Shown piece by piece: positions 56,673 to 64,000 of a stretch of DNA of 64,000 nt; position 1 is the stretch's first letter, and each line of letters opens with the position of its first letter. This stretch comes from Marinomonas spartinae. Its GTDB lineage: Bacteria; Pseudomonadota; Gammaproteobacteria; Pseudomonadales; Marinomonadaceae. The DNA lies in contig NZ_FLOB01000001.1 of NCBI RefSeq assembly GCF_900089775.1, positions 496,001 through 560,000 of the forward strand. Direction: 5' to 3'. The position numbers were made by a program, and so were the translations under genes. The notes under the pieces are model-generated. The model searched no databases. It saw nothing but the letters and a program-made list of their open reading frames with translations, and was not told the origin of the DNA.

Positions 56673-57791
56673 GGCTTGGCTGCCTAGAACTGAACCAATG
56701 GACATGCCAATAAACATCCCAGTAAATAACAGAGCATTGAGGCGACCACGGGCGGTAGGATCAAGGCCATATACCAGAGATTGATGGGAAACCAATGTTG
56801 CCTGTATTCCTAGATCAAACCCCAGCGCACTGACGATGATCAGTGCAATTTGGCCGTTCACAGGGAAATAAGGTAATAAAAACATAATGGCGAATGACAT
56901 TGCGAACATAGCGCAACCTATTTGTGTGACACGAGCGGGGCCACTTTTGTCCGCTAGTGTTCCCGCTAATGGGGCCGCTAATGCTCCTGCTGCCCCTGCT
57001 AAGCCAAATGCTCCCGCGACCGCGCTGCCTAGGCCGTAGTGTGTGTGGAGCATGACCGCAAGGGTGGACCAAAAAGCACTAAAGCCAACGGATAATAGGC
57101 CTTGCGCGAATGCCGCACGGCGTAGTCCATCATGGCGCTTCCATAGTGTCAGCATGGACTTTAATAACCCTGGATAGCTCAAACTGGAATGCACTTCGAA
57201 TGAGGGCAAAATACGCCATAAACTCAATCCAATGAGCAAAATACTCAATGCGGCTAATTGATACATGGCTTGCCAGCCCAAATATTGGCTTACCGCACCA
57301 CTGATTACACGAGATAGCAGAATCCCAACCAGCAAGCCTGTCATAACCGTGCCAACCGTTTTCCCCCGCTTAGCTTCTGGCGCTAAGTTTGCAGCTGCAG
57401 GCACGATATCTTGTGCCATAGTCGCCATGATGCCGATAGCTAAACTGGCAACTAATACGTTATTCAGACTTGGCATAATCGAGCATAAGAATAAGGCAAG
57501 TGCTAATAGTAGGCTTTTGATGGCAATCACATTGCGTCGATCAAAGCGATCCCCCAGTGGGATCAGAAACAGAATGCCCAAGGCGTAGCCAACTTGTGTG
57601 AACGTTGGAATAAAACCTGTAGCACTGACATCGGCATGAAAGGTCGCGCCAATATTGCCCAGCATAGGTTGGTTGTAATAGATGGAGGCAACGCTGAGCC
57701 CTGCACCGGTTGCCATAGTAAATACAAGGCTTTTGGATAACGTAGGTGTTTGTTGAGTCGTGATATTATCCATGGTTCTTTGCGATGACAT
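56580..57791 (-). CDS. MFS transporter
   Basis: A 403-residue twelve-span exporter of the major facilitator superfamily. The first cytoplasmic loop motif is GDRFDRRNVIAIKS and the second ADKSGPARVTQIG. The first span follows an ATGAGLSVASIYYNQPML segment typical of YgaY/bacterial arabinose-efflux-like permeases. Its C-terminal codons (LGWNGVVAVATITGILAFII) are antisense to the ada tail. Divergent from a LysR gene, likely its regulator. Confidence 0.88.
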   Translation of the reverse strand: MSSQRTMDNITTQQTPTLSKSLVFTMATGAGLSVASIYYNQPMLGNIGATFHADVSATGFIPTFTQVGYALGILFLIPLGDRFDRRNVIAIKSLLLALALFLCSIMPSLNNVLVASLAIGIMATMAQDIVPAAANLAPEAKRGKTVGTVMTGLLVGILLSRVISGAVSQYLGWQAMYQLAALSILLIGLSLWRILPSFEVHSSLSYPGLLKSMLTLWKRHDGLRRAAFAQGLLSVGFSAFWSTLAVMLHTHYGLGSAVAGAFGLAGAAGALAAPLAGTLADKSGPARVTQIGCAMFAMSFAIMFLLPYFPVNGQIALIIVSALGFDLGIQATLVSHQSLVYGLDPTARGRLNALLFTGMFIGMSIGSVLGSQALALLGWNGVVAVATITGILAFIIRITDRAV

Positions 57792-57900
57792 GTTTTATTC
57801 ACCTCTGAGTGAATGATCTGAATGGGAGCGCGGCTATTTTTAACTTGTTGGCATTATTTTGGTAGCCAGCTCATAGGTAAAACTGTTATACGTATCTCGT

Positions 57901-58845
57901 ATGAAGAGATCAAAACTCGGTAGCATCGACCGTATAGAACTGATGCAAACTTATGTTCGAATTGTAGAAAGTGGCAGCTTATCGGCAGCGGCGAATCAAC
58001 TTGGTACTTCCCAGCCAACCGTTAGCCGACGCTTGCAGTCTCTAGAGAACTTGCTTGGTTCAAAACTGATTCTGCGAACCACCCATGCAATGAAACTGAC
58101 CGACGATGGAGAACGCTGTTACCAGCATGCCAAAACGTTAATTGACGGTTGGAACGCCCTTGAAGACGACGTTAATAACGCCAAAGACGAGCCTGTTGGT
58201 ACATTGCGGGTAAGGGCGCCCCATGCCTTTGGGCAAGATCAGCTTATTGTGCCGTTAGTCGACTATTTAAATCGCTACAACAGTATGTCAGTGGAATGGA
58301 TGCTTAATGATCATTCCCCCGACTTTATCAATGATGGTATTGATTGCGCGATTCATGTGGGGGAGCTGACCGATCCTTCTATGGTGGCCGTTTTATTAGC
58401 AGAGATACCCCGGATTGTTGTGGCATCGCCCCAATTACTGAGACAATTCCCTGAGATTCAGCAAGTTCAGGATTTGACTGTTTTACCTTGGATTGCTCTG
58501 AGTACGTTTTACCGTACGAAGGTGATGCTGCAAAGTGATCGTGAGCACGATCTTTACCAACTAACGATCTCCCCAAAACTTAGCACTGATAGCTTATATG
58601 CTATGCGCCATGCACTTTTGTCAGGGCTCGGTGCGGGGGTGACTTCTGCTTGGGTGGTCAATGATGATATTGCTTCAGGGGCATTGGTGCATTTACTGCC
58701 ACAGTGGCATGCTACTCCCTTACCTGTGTATCTTATTTACCCTTATGCAAGCTACTACCCAGCACGTCTACGAACGTTTCTCGATATCATACGAGACGCT
58801 ATGCCAACGCTTGTTGGGACAAGACCACCCTCTACAATGAGTTAG
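57901..58845 (+). CDS. LysR family transcriptional regulator
   Basis: A 314-residue regulator with winged helix IVESGSLSAAANQLGTSQPTVSRRLQSLENLLGSKLILRTTHAMKLT and an effector domain. An inverted repeat ATACG-TATCT-CGTAT at 57889-57903 overlaps the start codon and could be an autoregulatory site. It is divergent from the MFS gene with 109 bases between. Confidence 0.9.
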   Translation: MKRSKLGSIDRIELMQTYVRIVESGSLSAAANQLGTSQPTVSRRLQSLENLLGSKLILRTTHAMKLTDDGERCYQHAKTLIDGWNALEDDVNNAKDEPVGTLRVRAPHAFGQDQLIVPLVDYLNRYNSMSVEWMLNDHSPDFINDGIDCAIHVGELTDPSMVAVLLAEIPRIVVASPQLLRQFPEIQQVQDLTVLPWIALSTFYRTKVMLQSDREHDLYQLTISPKLSTDSLYAMRHALLSGLGAGVTSAWVVNDDIASGALVHLLPQWHATPLPVYLIYPYASYYPARLRTFLDIIRDAMPTLVGTRPPSTMS

Positions 58846-59189
58846 CGCTTTAATTATTAGCTTCCATTCTCATATTGCCGTGCGCTTTTTTAATATTAAA
58901 TCATTATTTATGAGACATCTGATATTTGTCTTTCATATCAAAACGACTAGATAACTTTGACTATTTAGTCGATTTTTTAGAAGAAAAATAACAATGATTT
59001 ATTACAAAAAGTCTACAGTACGATTTCTGTAAAGGGTCTACAGTATGAATATCATAAAGAAATATTGATATTTAAAGGTAGGTATCCAGTTTCAATCTAT
59101 CCTTTTCTGGGTGCTATCTAATACAAAACTGTGTTTTTCAGTGACAAGGAAGCTTGGAAAGTCTATTCAATTTGGCCCGAGGTGTCTCA
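58846..59189. other. Intergenic region upstream of the dCache chemoreceptor gene
   Basis: No gene seen. It carries GTCTACAGTA twice (59013-59022, 59038-59047), 25 bases apart. Confidence 0.4.
59013..59047 (+). repeat. Two direct repeats, 10 bp, 25-bp period
   Basis: GTCTACAGTA at 59013-59022 and 59038-59047 in the leader of a chemoreceptor gene; spacing near two and a half helix turns. Confidence 0.6.
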
Positions 59190-61295
59190 ATGTCTAAATT
59201 CAGCATCAGAGTAAAGCTGGTGGTAATAACAGGTGTCTTCTTTGCCTGTCTTATAGGTATCCTTATTTATTTATCAGCTCATTCAATTCGTTCTTTGAGT
59301 GATTTTTCTTCTAATGAGTTAAAAGTATATCAAGAAGATCAAGCTGGCCTGTCACTAGAGTCTGCAGCCACCGAGGTACGATCCCAAGTAGCCAGTTATC
59401 TTGGTAATACTGCTGCGATTGTCTCGAGCTTTGCTAGAGTGCTAAAGGATACGGCGGTGGGCAATGGTGGTGTCCCTTTTGCTCGACAAGAAGTCAAAGA
59501 TATGACTCTGTCTTTGTTAAAAAGTGCGCCAGATATGGATTCGTTGTATGCACAATTTGAGCCAAATGGATACGATGGAAAAGATAAAGAGTCGATGGGG
59601 AAAGGCGATTATACGTCTTCTGTTGGTACGTTAGATACCTATTGGTTAAAAGGTGATGACGGTAAATATATTTATAGTACGGGAGATCCTGCCCTTAAAT
59701 ATGTTCAGGACAAAGATGAAAATGGCGTTCGAGTATCAGAATGGTATTTGTGTCCTATGGATACGAAAAAATCATGTTTACTAGACCCTTATTTATTCGA
59801 ACTGACAAGTGGACAAAAAGTATTGATGACTACCTATTCAGCACCCATTTTGGCAGATGGCAAGTTTGTCGGCATGGTGGGGGCGGATATCAATTTGTCT
59901 GCGATTCAAAAAAAGCTAAGTCAACTCACCCACAATTTGTTTGGCGGTGCCGGTAATATCACTATTGTCAGTGAAAAAGGGTTGATAGTAGGATCCAGCG
60001 AATTGCCTGATGCGATTGGTAAGAACATTAACAAAACAGGGTTGATGTTTGCTGGTCAGAAAGCAGGGCTCAAAAAAGGCGAAAAACAATGGGTATACAG
60101 TGATAGTATGACCATCAATACGGCTCCTGAGGTTTGGAAAATTTATGTTTCCGTTCCAACCTCAGTATTGTTGGCGCCTGTGATCAAAATGTCTGGTCAG
60201 CTTGATGAAAAAACACAAAGCTCAATCACTTTGTTCATTGGTTTGTCTATTGGACTTCTATTGGTTGGACTTGTATTAGTTTTTTTAGTCGTCAATACGG
60301 TGACTTCACCGCTACGCAGCATTGCCTTACGAATGGAAAAACTGGCATCAGAAGAAGGGGATTTAACCCAGCGTTTAGATACGCAGAAACATTTAGAGCT
60401 CATGCTGTTGGCACAAGGGTTTAATCAGTTCACGGAGAAATTGCAGGGCATGATTACTCGCCTTATCCAGCAGCGAGATGTGGTTGCTACGACGAATGAT
60501 GAGTTTACCAAGGCGACAGCGATCGCCCATCAGTCCACTTTTGTTCAGGCGGAACAGATACATTCTGTGGTCACCGCTGTCACTGAAATGTCCAGCTCTG
60601 CAACGGAAGTGGCCACATTGGCTCGGGATAATGGACAAGCGGCAACGGAAATTAGCCAATATTTAACTGAGTCATTTGAGCTTGTTCAATCTAATAGACA
60701 AATGGTAGAAGGTTTGGCGGATCAGTTAAACGATGCCAGTAATCAAGTTGCACAAGTCTCTCAACGAAGTGATTCTATTTATAGCATTTTGGATACTATT
60801 CGAGCCATTGCAGAGCAAACCAACCTGCTTGCATTGAATGCTGCCATTGAGGCTGCTCGGGCAGGTGAGCAAGGTCGAGGCTTTGCGGTGGTGGCTGATG
60901 AAGTGCGCAACCTAGCGGCGCGGACACAGGAATCAACAGAAGAGGTTGATGAGTTAATCAAAGGCTTGCAGCAGGACGTTCAATCGGCTGTGGAGTTGAT
61001 AGTGAAGAGCCAAGAAAATGCTCGGCAAACAGTTACCTCATCAATTGAAAGTGCAGAGAAATTGGGTGTTGTAAACGAAAGAGTCGCTGGAATTTCGGAT
61101 AACACAATCCAAGTAGCGTCTGCAGCAGAACAGCAATCGAACGTCGCTGAGGATATTAACCGGAACTTGATTGGCATCAACGACTCTTCCGCGAAGCTCA
61201 AGGATATTGTGAGTGAGCTAGAAAGCAGTAATGCTAATAGTTCTAAAGCGGTAGCAGAGTTAACCGCGATTCTGTCTTTGCTAAAAGTGAAGTAA
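59190..61295 (+). CDS. Methyl-accepting chemotaxis protein, dCache sensor
   Basis: A 701-residue chemoreceptor: span about 8-30, large periplasmic dCache domain (about 40-355; [51 protein letters not shown]), second span near 365-390, HAMP and signalling domain ([20 protein letters not shown]). The EWYLCP...DPYLF segment with two Cys suggests a disulfide-stabilised loop. ATG 59190 with GAGGTG six bases upstream is preferred over a TTG at 59154. Ligand unknown. Confidence 0.92.
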   Translation: MSKFSIRVKLVVITGVFFACLIGILIYLSAHSIRSLSDFSSNELKVYQEDQAGLSLESAATEVRSQVASYLGNTAAIVSSFARVLKDTAVGNGGVPFARQEVKDMTLSLLKSAPDMDSLYAQFEPNGYDGKDKESMGKGDYTSSVGTLDTYWLKGDDGKYIYSTGDPALKYVQDKDENGVRVSEWYLCPMDTKKSCLLDPYLFELTSGQKVLMTTYSAPILADGKFVGMVGADINLSAIQKKLSQLTHNLFGGAGNITIVSEKGLIVGSSELPDAIGKNINKTGLMFAGQKAGLKKGEKQWVYSDSMTINTAPEVWKIYVSVPTSVLLAPVIKMSGQLDEKTQSSITLFIGLSIGLLLVGLVLVFLVVNTVTSPLRSIALRMEKLASEEGDLTQRLDTQKHLELMLLAQGFNQFTEKLQGMITRLIQQRDVVATTNDEFTKATAIAHQSTFVQAEQIHSVVTAVTEMSSSATEVATLARDNGQAATEISQYLTESFELVQSNRQMVEGLADQLNDASNQVAQVSQRSDSIYSILDTIRAIAEQTNLLALNAAIEAARAGEQGRGFAVVADEVRNLAARTQESTEEVDELIKGLQQDVQSAVELIVKSQENARQTVTSSIESAEKLGVVNERVAGISDNTIQVASAAEQQSNVAEDINRNLIGINDSSAKLKDIVSELESSNANSSKAVAELTAILSLLKVK

Positions 61296-61486
61296 TTATC
61301 TATTGATGGCTTCCTTTTATAAGCTTGGTATTTTCCATAAAAATGCCAGGCTTTATCATTGAGTAAGCGAGTCATTTATAGGGATCGCCATTGTCATTAT
61401 ATTGCTCTTTCGTTTGGGGGATTTGTCATCAATTGACGGGGTTGCCCAATAATCCAATCTGTCAGTTTAGAGGTGGGGCTTTCGAT

Positions 61487-61512
61487 AAGCGTGACAGGAT
61501 ACGAGAAGGTCA
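61487..61512 (+). repeat. Direct repeat copy 1 (26 bp)
   Basis: Starts AAGCGTGACAGGATACGAGA and is identical over 26 bases to 62815-62840. Weaker similarity continues about 20 bases downstream in both copies. Confidence 0.9.
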
Positions 61513-61568
61513 ATTGGTCTTGATGAGAGATAACCTTTCATCGAATCAGATTACATCTTCTATTTTCG

Positions 61569-61589
61569 GGGGCGAAAGCCCCTTTTTTT
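61569..61589 (+). terminator. Intrinsic terminator or attenuator before the leuA fragment
   Basis: GGGGC, loop GAAA, GCCCC, seven T. CGAAAGCCCC (61573-61582) can also pair perfectly with GGGGCTTTCG at 61475-61484, which encloses repeat copy 1. This could be the end of a small RNA or an attenuator. Confidence 0.75.
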
Positions 61590-61738
61590 ATCTAAGAAAG
61601 GTTATTGTCTTAACGGACTTTATTTCAACAAATTGTTTTTGTCTGTCTGGCGATGATTTTTGTCTAATTCGCTTCAGACAGATAAAAGTGGGTTGATTAG
61701 CATGAATGGCTCATAACATCAGATATTGAGGAGCAAAC

Positions 61739-62803
61739 ATGTTAATACATCCAGAGGACAAATATTCTGCGGCTAAGATCTTGGATTTGCCTTCGCGAAC
61801 TTGGCCATCAAAACGTTTAACGACGCCACCACGCTGGTGTTCTACGGATTTACGAGATGGCAACCAGGCCCTCGCCAATCCAATGGATCATGCCAAAAAA
61901 CTGCGTTTTTTTAAGCATCTTGTTGAATGCGGATTTAAGGAAATCGAAGTTGCCTTTCCCGCAGCATCTCAAACTGACTTTGATTTCGTCCGCTTTTTAA
62001 TTGATGGCAGGCATATTCCTGCGGATGTCACGATTCAGGTAATGACTCAATCAAGGTCAGATCTGATTGATCGGACCATGCAGGTACTTCAAGGTGCGCC
62101 CAAGGCCATCGTGCATTTATACAATGCCACAGCACCAGTCTTTCGAGAAGTTGTGTTTCAGCAAAGCAAAGCGGAAACCATCGCCATGGCGGTGCGTGGT
62201 GCCAAGCAAATTAAAGCGCTGTGCGATAAGCAGCCCGACACACATTGGACCTTTGAGTACTCACCGGAAACCTTTTGTTTTACGGAGGCTGACTTTGCTT
62301 TGGAAATTTGTGAAGCGGTCGCCAGTGTCTGGCAACCCAGTGAGGATCGGCCGCTTATTTTGAATTTGCCAACCACAGTTGAGGTCAATACCCCCAACGT
62401 TTTTGCCGATCAAATTGAGTATTTTATGATGCAATTTTCCTGTTTAGATCATATAACGGTGAGTGTGCATCCTCATAATGATAGAGGAACAGGAGTGGCG
62501 ACGGCTGAGATGGCGATATTTTTAGATGGCTTCTTATTTATGGCGTCGATTTACTTTGTGGCGGTAGGAAAAAGCGGCCAAGCCTTGTTTGTCTCTGTCG
62601 GGAACATGATCGTGCAATTGCCTTTCTTATTTATTTTACCAAGGTTTTTGGGTAGTGAAGGTGTATGGTTGTCGGTCCCGTTATCAAACATCGCTTTCAC
62701 AATGATTGTATTACCTATGCTATTAATGAACTTAAAAGCTCTGATGAAACAGCATCGCAGCGAGAACACTCAGATGATCAAAAAAGCAGCCGTGACTTCT
62801 TAA
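61739..62803 (+). pseudogene. leuA: Chimera: leuA N-terminus fused in frame to a MATE transporter C-terminus
   Basis: Residues 1 to about 260 match 2-isopropylmalate synthase (leucine biosynthesis): WCSTDLRDGNQALANPMD metal/substrate motif, IEVAFPAASQTDFDF and the HPHNDRGTGVATAEMA metal-binding motif. Right after AEMAI the LeuA sequence ends (expected GADRVEGxLFGNGERTGN is absent), and from about residue 261 the protein is the last membrane segments of a MATE exporter (ASIYFVAVGKSGQALF, GSEGVWLSVPLSNIAF). The join is about 62515-62526. GAGGAG ribosome site upstream. The regulatory domain and half of the barrel are missing, so it cannot be a functional LeuA. Whether an intact leuA exists elsewhere cannot be seen. 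Confidence 0.85.
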
Positions 62804-62814
62804 GGGGGAAGATT

Positions 62815-62840
62815 AAGCGTGACAGGATACGAGAAGGTCA
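62815..62840 (+). repeat. Direct repeat copy 2 (26 bp)
   Basis: Identical to 61487-61512 over 26 bases, 11 bases after the chimera stop. Both copies are preceded by a G-rich run. Confidence 0.9.
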
Positions 62841-62889
62841 TTTCCTTTGTAGAGATGATCTTAATGATAAAGGACTGTTAGAGTTTTTA

Positions 62890-63207
62890 TCAGGTTACCT
62901 CGACAAAGTCGTCTTCATCGTCTTCATTTTTTCTTTGTGTTTTGCGTTCGATATAACGGCGTTCAAATGCTTCACTGACGGCATTGTCGCCTTGAGGCCA
63001 ACCGGCTTTGATGAGAGATAGCACATTATCTATTGCTACCCAGCCGACAACTTCAGCAGTGTAGCCTAGCTCCCACTCTTCTCCATTCCAGACGACAAAG
63101 TCGTAACAGCCAAATCCACTAGGATAGCGAATGGCAACAAAATACAAGCCTTCATTCGGTAATTCGTCGCCCTCGTTCCATTCTACTGGTAAGTTAATGC
63201 TACTCAT
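62890..63207 (-). CDS. Unknown 105-residue protein in the YafO-like operon
   Basis: An acidic protein with alternating aromatic/Gly segments (NEGLYFVAIRYPSGFGCYDFVVW, EVVGWVAIDNVL) and an acidic tail DEDDEDDF-like end. The pattern of a W...G-YxV...W.G..W strand set recalls small phage-encoded proteins, but no family is assigned. Its ATG shares a base with the stop of the YafO-like gene (TAATG), so it is co-translated and may be an antitoxin or accessory partner. Confidence 0.6.
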   Translation of the reverse strand: MSSINLPVEWNEGDELPNEGLYFVAIRYPSGFGCYDFVVWNGEEWELGYTAEVVGWVAIDNVLSLIKAGWPQGDNAVSEAFERRYIERKTQRKNEDDEDDFVEVT

Positions 63208-63629
63208 TATTTACTATTCCTAAATTGTTCGGCTTTTTCTATAACCCATTCTATGTAAGTTTTATTACCTAACAACGGATCTCTCACTCTACTGCTAGCT
63301 TGTGCATGTGCATTTTCATTGAGTAAGTCGATAACATAAAACATGTTAGGGTTCATAGAAGCTTCGGTATAGACTATGGCTCGATCACTTGTGTTTCCCC
63401 TACCTTGCATTTTTAGAGTACGAACATTATCTAGTAAGTGTACGTGTCGTATGCCAGCTCTCTCGGCATAAGGTCTAGGGTCATGGTAAGGCACATCTTT
63501 GCCAAAGTATGTAATGTTTTGACCACTTTTATATAGTTTAAAGTCGTTCAATACCTGATCGAGATATTGGTTGTTATCTCGTTCTTCTTGTAGTTCTCTT
63601 CTTATGAAAAGTCTAACGTTATTAGACAT
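63207..63629 (-). CDS. YafO-like toxin (type II ribosome-dependent RNase family, tentative)
   Basis: A 140-residue protein resembling YafO: FKLYKSGQNITYFGKDVPYHDP, then IRHVHLLDN, TSDRAIVYTE, and a late AHAQASS segment, matching the order FxxYK-G-FGxD-Y-HxHL-SD-LVY-AH in E. coli YafO. YafO cleaves mRNA on ribosomes in E. coli and is inhibited by YafN. No YafN (Phd-type) gene is adjacent; a 55-residue basic gene lies upstream and a 105-residue gene downstream. AAAGGA precedes the ATG. Confidence 0.65.
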   Translation of the reverse strand: MSNNVRLFIRRELQEERDNNQYLDQVLNDFKLYKSGQNITYFGKDVPYHDPRPYAERAGIRHVHLLDNVRTLKMQGRGNTSDRAIVYTEASMNPNMFYVIDLLNENAHAQASSRVRDPLLGNKTYIEWVIEKAEQFRNSK

Positions 63630-63643
63630 AAAAAATAAATCCT

Positions 63644-63811
63644 TTATTTTTTATCAATTATCTCTACAAAATCCAGTCGAGAGGGCTTACTGCCTTTTCG
63701 TGAGGCTTTAGTGCGGGCCTTTTTAAAGCTCTCTTCAAGCTCTTTGTAAGCCTTTTCGGTTGGTTCAAAGCTGGCTGGCTGCGATGGTTTAGTATGATGT
63801 TTCTTATCCAC
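63644..63811 (-). CDS. Small basic protein upstream of the YafO-like toxin
   Basis: A 55-residue frame with GTG start and a full AGGAGGA site six to seven bases upstream, 14 bases before the YafO-like ATG. It is Lys/Ser-rich (KKARTKASRKGSKPSR) and ends DFVEIIDKK. No family recognised. The strong ribosome site and tight spacing argue that it is real; it may be the antitoxin of the pair. Confidence 0.6.
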   Translation of the reverse strand: MDKKHHTKPSQPASFEPTEKAYKELEESFKKARTKASRKGSKPSRLDFVEIIDKK

Positions 63812-63963
63812 CGATAATCCTCCTAAATAAATGAGAAAGTCCCTAATATCTGGGCTTTATTGTAGCATTTACAATATTTTTTTCATATGAAGTTTATTGG
63901 GGTTGAGTGTATCGTTTCTTTTGAAGAGAAAGCTTGATTGGTGTAGAAAAAACGGCCAATATG

Positions 63964-63979
63964 CTGTATTTATATACAG
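63964..63979. promoter_or_regulatory. LexA (SOS) box
   Basis: CTGTATTTATATACAG matches the gammaproteobacterial consensus CTGT-N8-ACAG with an AT-rich centre and TA-type flanks. It probably controls a gene starting at or beyond the right edge (ATGs at 63989 and 63997), and could also affect the leftward YafO-like operon, whose first start codon lies about 150 bases away. Confidence 0.85.
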
Positions 63980-64000
63980 TATATTGGAATGCCATTATGT

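Larger units (their letters stand above)
61296..61738. other. Leader region of the leuA-MATE chimera
   Basis: No gene recognised. It holds a weak terminator-like hairpin after the receptor gene (about 61321-61354), the first copy of the 26-bp repeat, and a terminator hairpin with an alternative long-range stem. Confidence 0.5.

Noticed and set aside
61391..61696. A 101-codon frame before the leuA fragment
   Set aside because: It crosses the terminator hairpin and direct repeat and resembles no protein; not a leucine leader since Leu codons are not clustered.

Overview
The window looks like chromosome of a marine gammaproteobacterium, most probably an Oceanospirillales member such as Marinomonas. 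This is inferred from gene content: an APH-type homoserine kinase of the Pseudomonas kind, YheV, a TRAP transporter, an NAD-linked formate dehydrogenase, many chemoreceptors, and moderate GC with AT-rich islands. No rRNA, tRNA, CRISPR array or intact insertion sequence was seen.

Layout. 1-7.5 kb: a membrane gene cut by the left edge, thrB, a DUF1007 protein, two exporters, then a zinc-uptake operon (NicO-type transporter, zur, znuC, znuB) behind a near-perfect Zur box; znuA is absent. 7.5-12.8 kb: heme oxygenase, then on the minus strand an ECF sigma/anti-sigma pair followed by a bufferin-type operon (DUF2282 precursor, DUF692/MNIO, DUF2063, DoxX); the two transcription units share a promoter motif. 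13-23 kb: prlC, yheV, a HipA-like kinase/DUF3037 pair, amylosucrase, DUF3750 lipoprotein, two tandem 92-residue secreted proteins of unknown family, nitroreductase, sstT. 23.5-28.8 kb: a TRAP transporter with a Cache histidine kinase and NarL-type regulator. 28.9-34.2 kb: fdsGBA-D. 34.6-38 kb: two chemoreceptor genes, one interrupted by an amber codon.

38-43.7 kb: an accessory run of dgt, two acetyltransferases, a GFA protein, an unknown membrane protein, tag, and a toxin-antitoxin pair whose toxin is frameshifted. The membrane gene and the TA pair are each followed by a decayed second copy of the 3' end of the gene that precedes them (GFA and tag). 43.7-52.9 kb: LysR/MFS pair, DUF917 protein with a hybrid kinase and a REC-GGDEF protein, TSUP transporter, esterase. 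53-61.3 kb: two dCache chemoreceptors, ada overlapping a convergent MFS gene, and a LysR regulator.

61.3-64 kb is rearranged. The N-terminal part of leuA is fused in frame to the C-terminal end of a MATE transporter, and this chimera lies between 26-bp direct repeats. A YafO-like toxin operon follows, and a canonical LexA box sits at the right edge. The strongest leads are the leuA-MATE chimera with its repeats, the target-duplication-like remnants around inserted genes, the frameshifted TA toxin, the amber-interrupted receptor, the tandem small secreted proteins, and the ECF-bufferin regulon.
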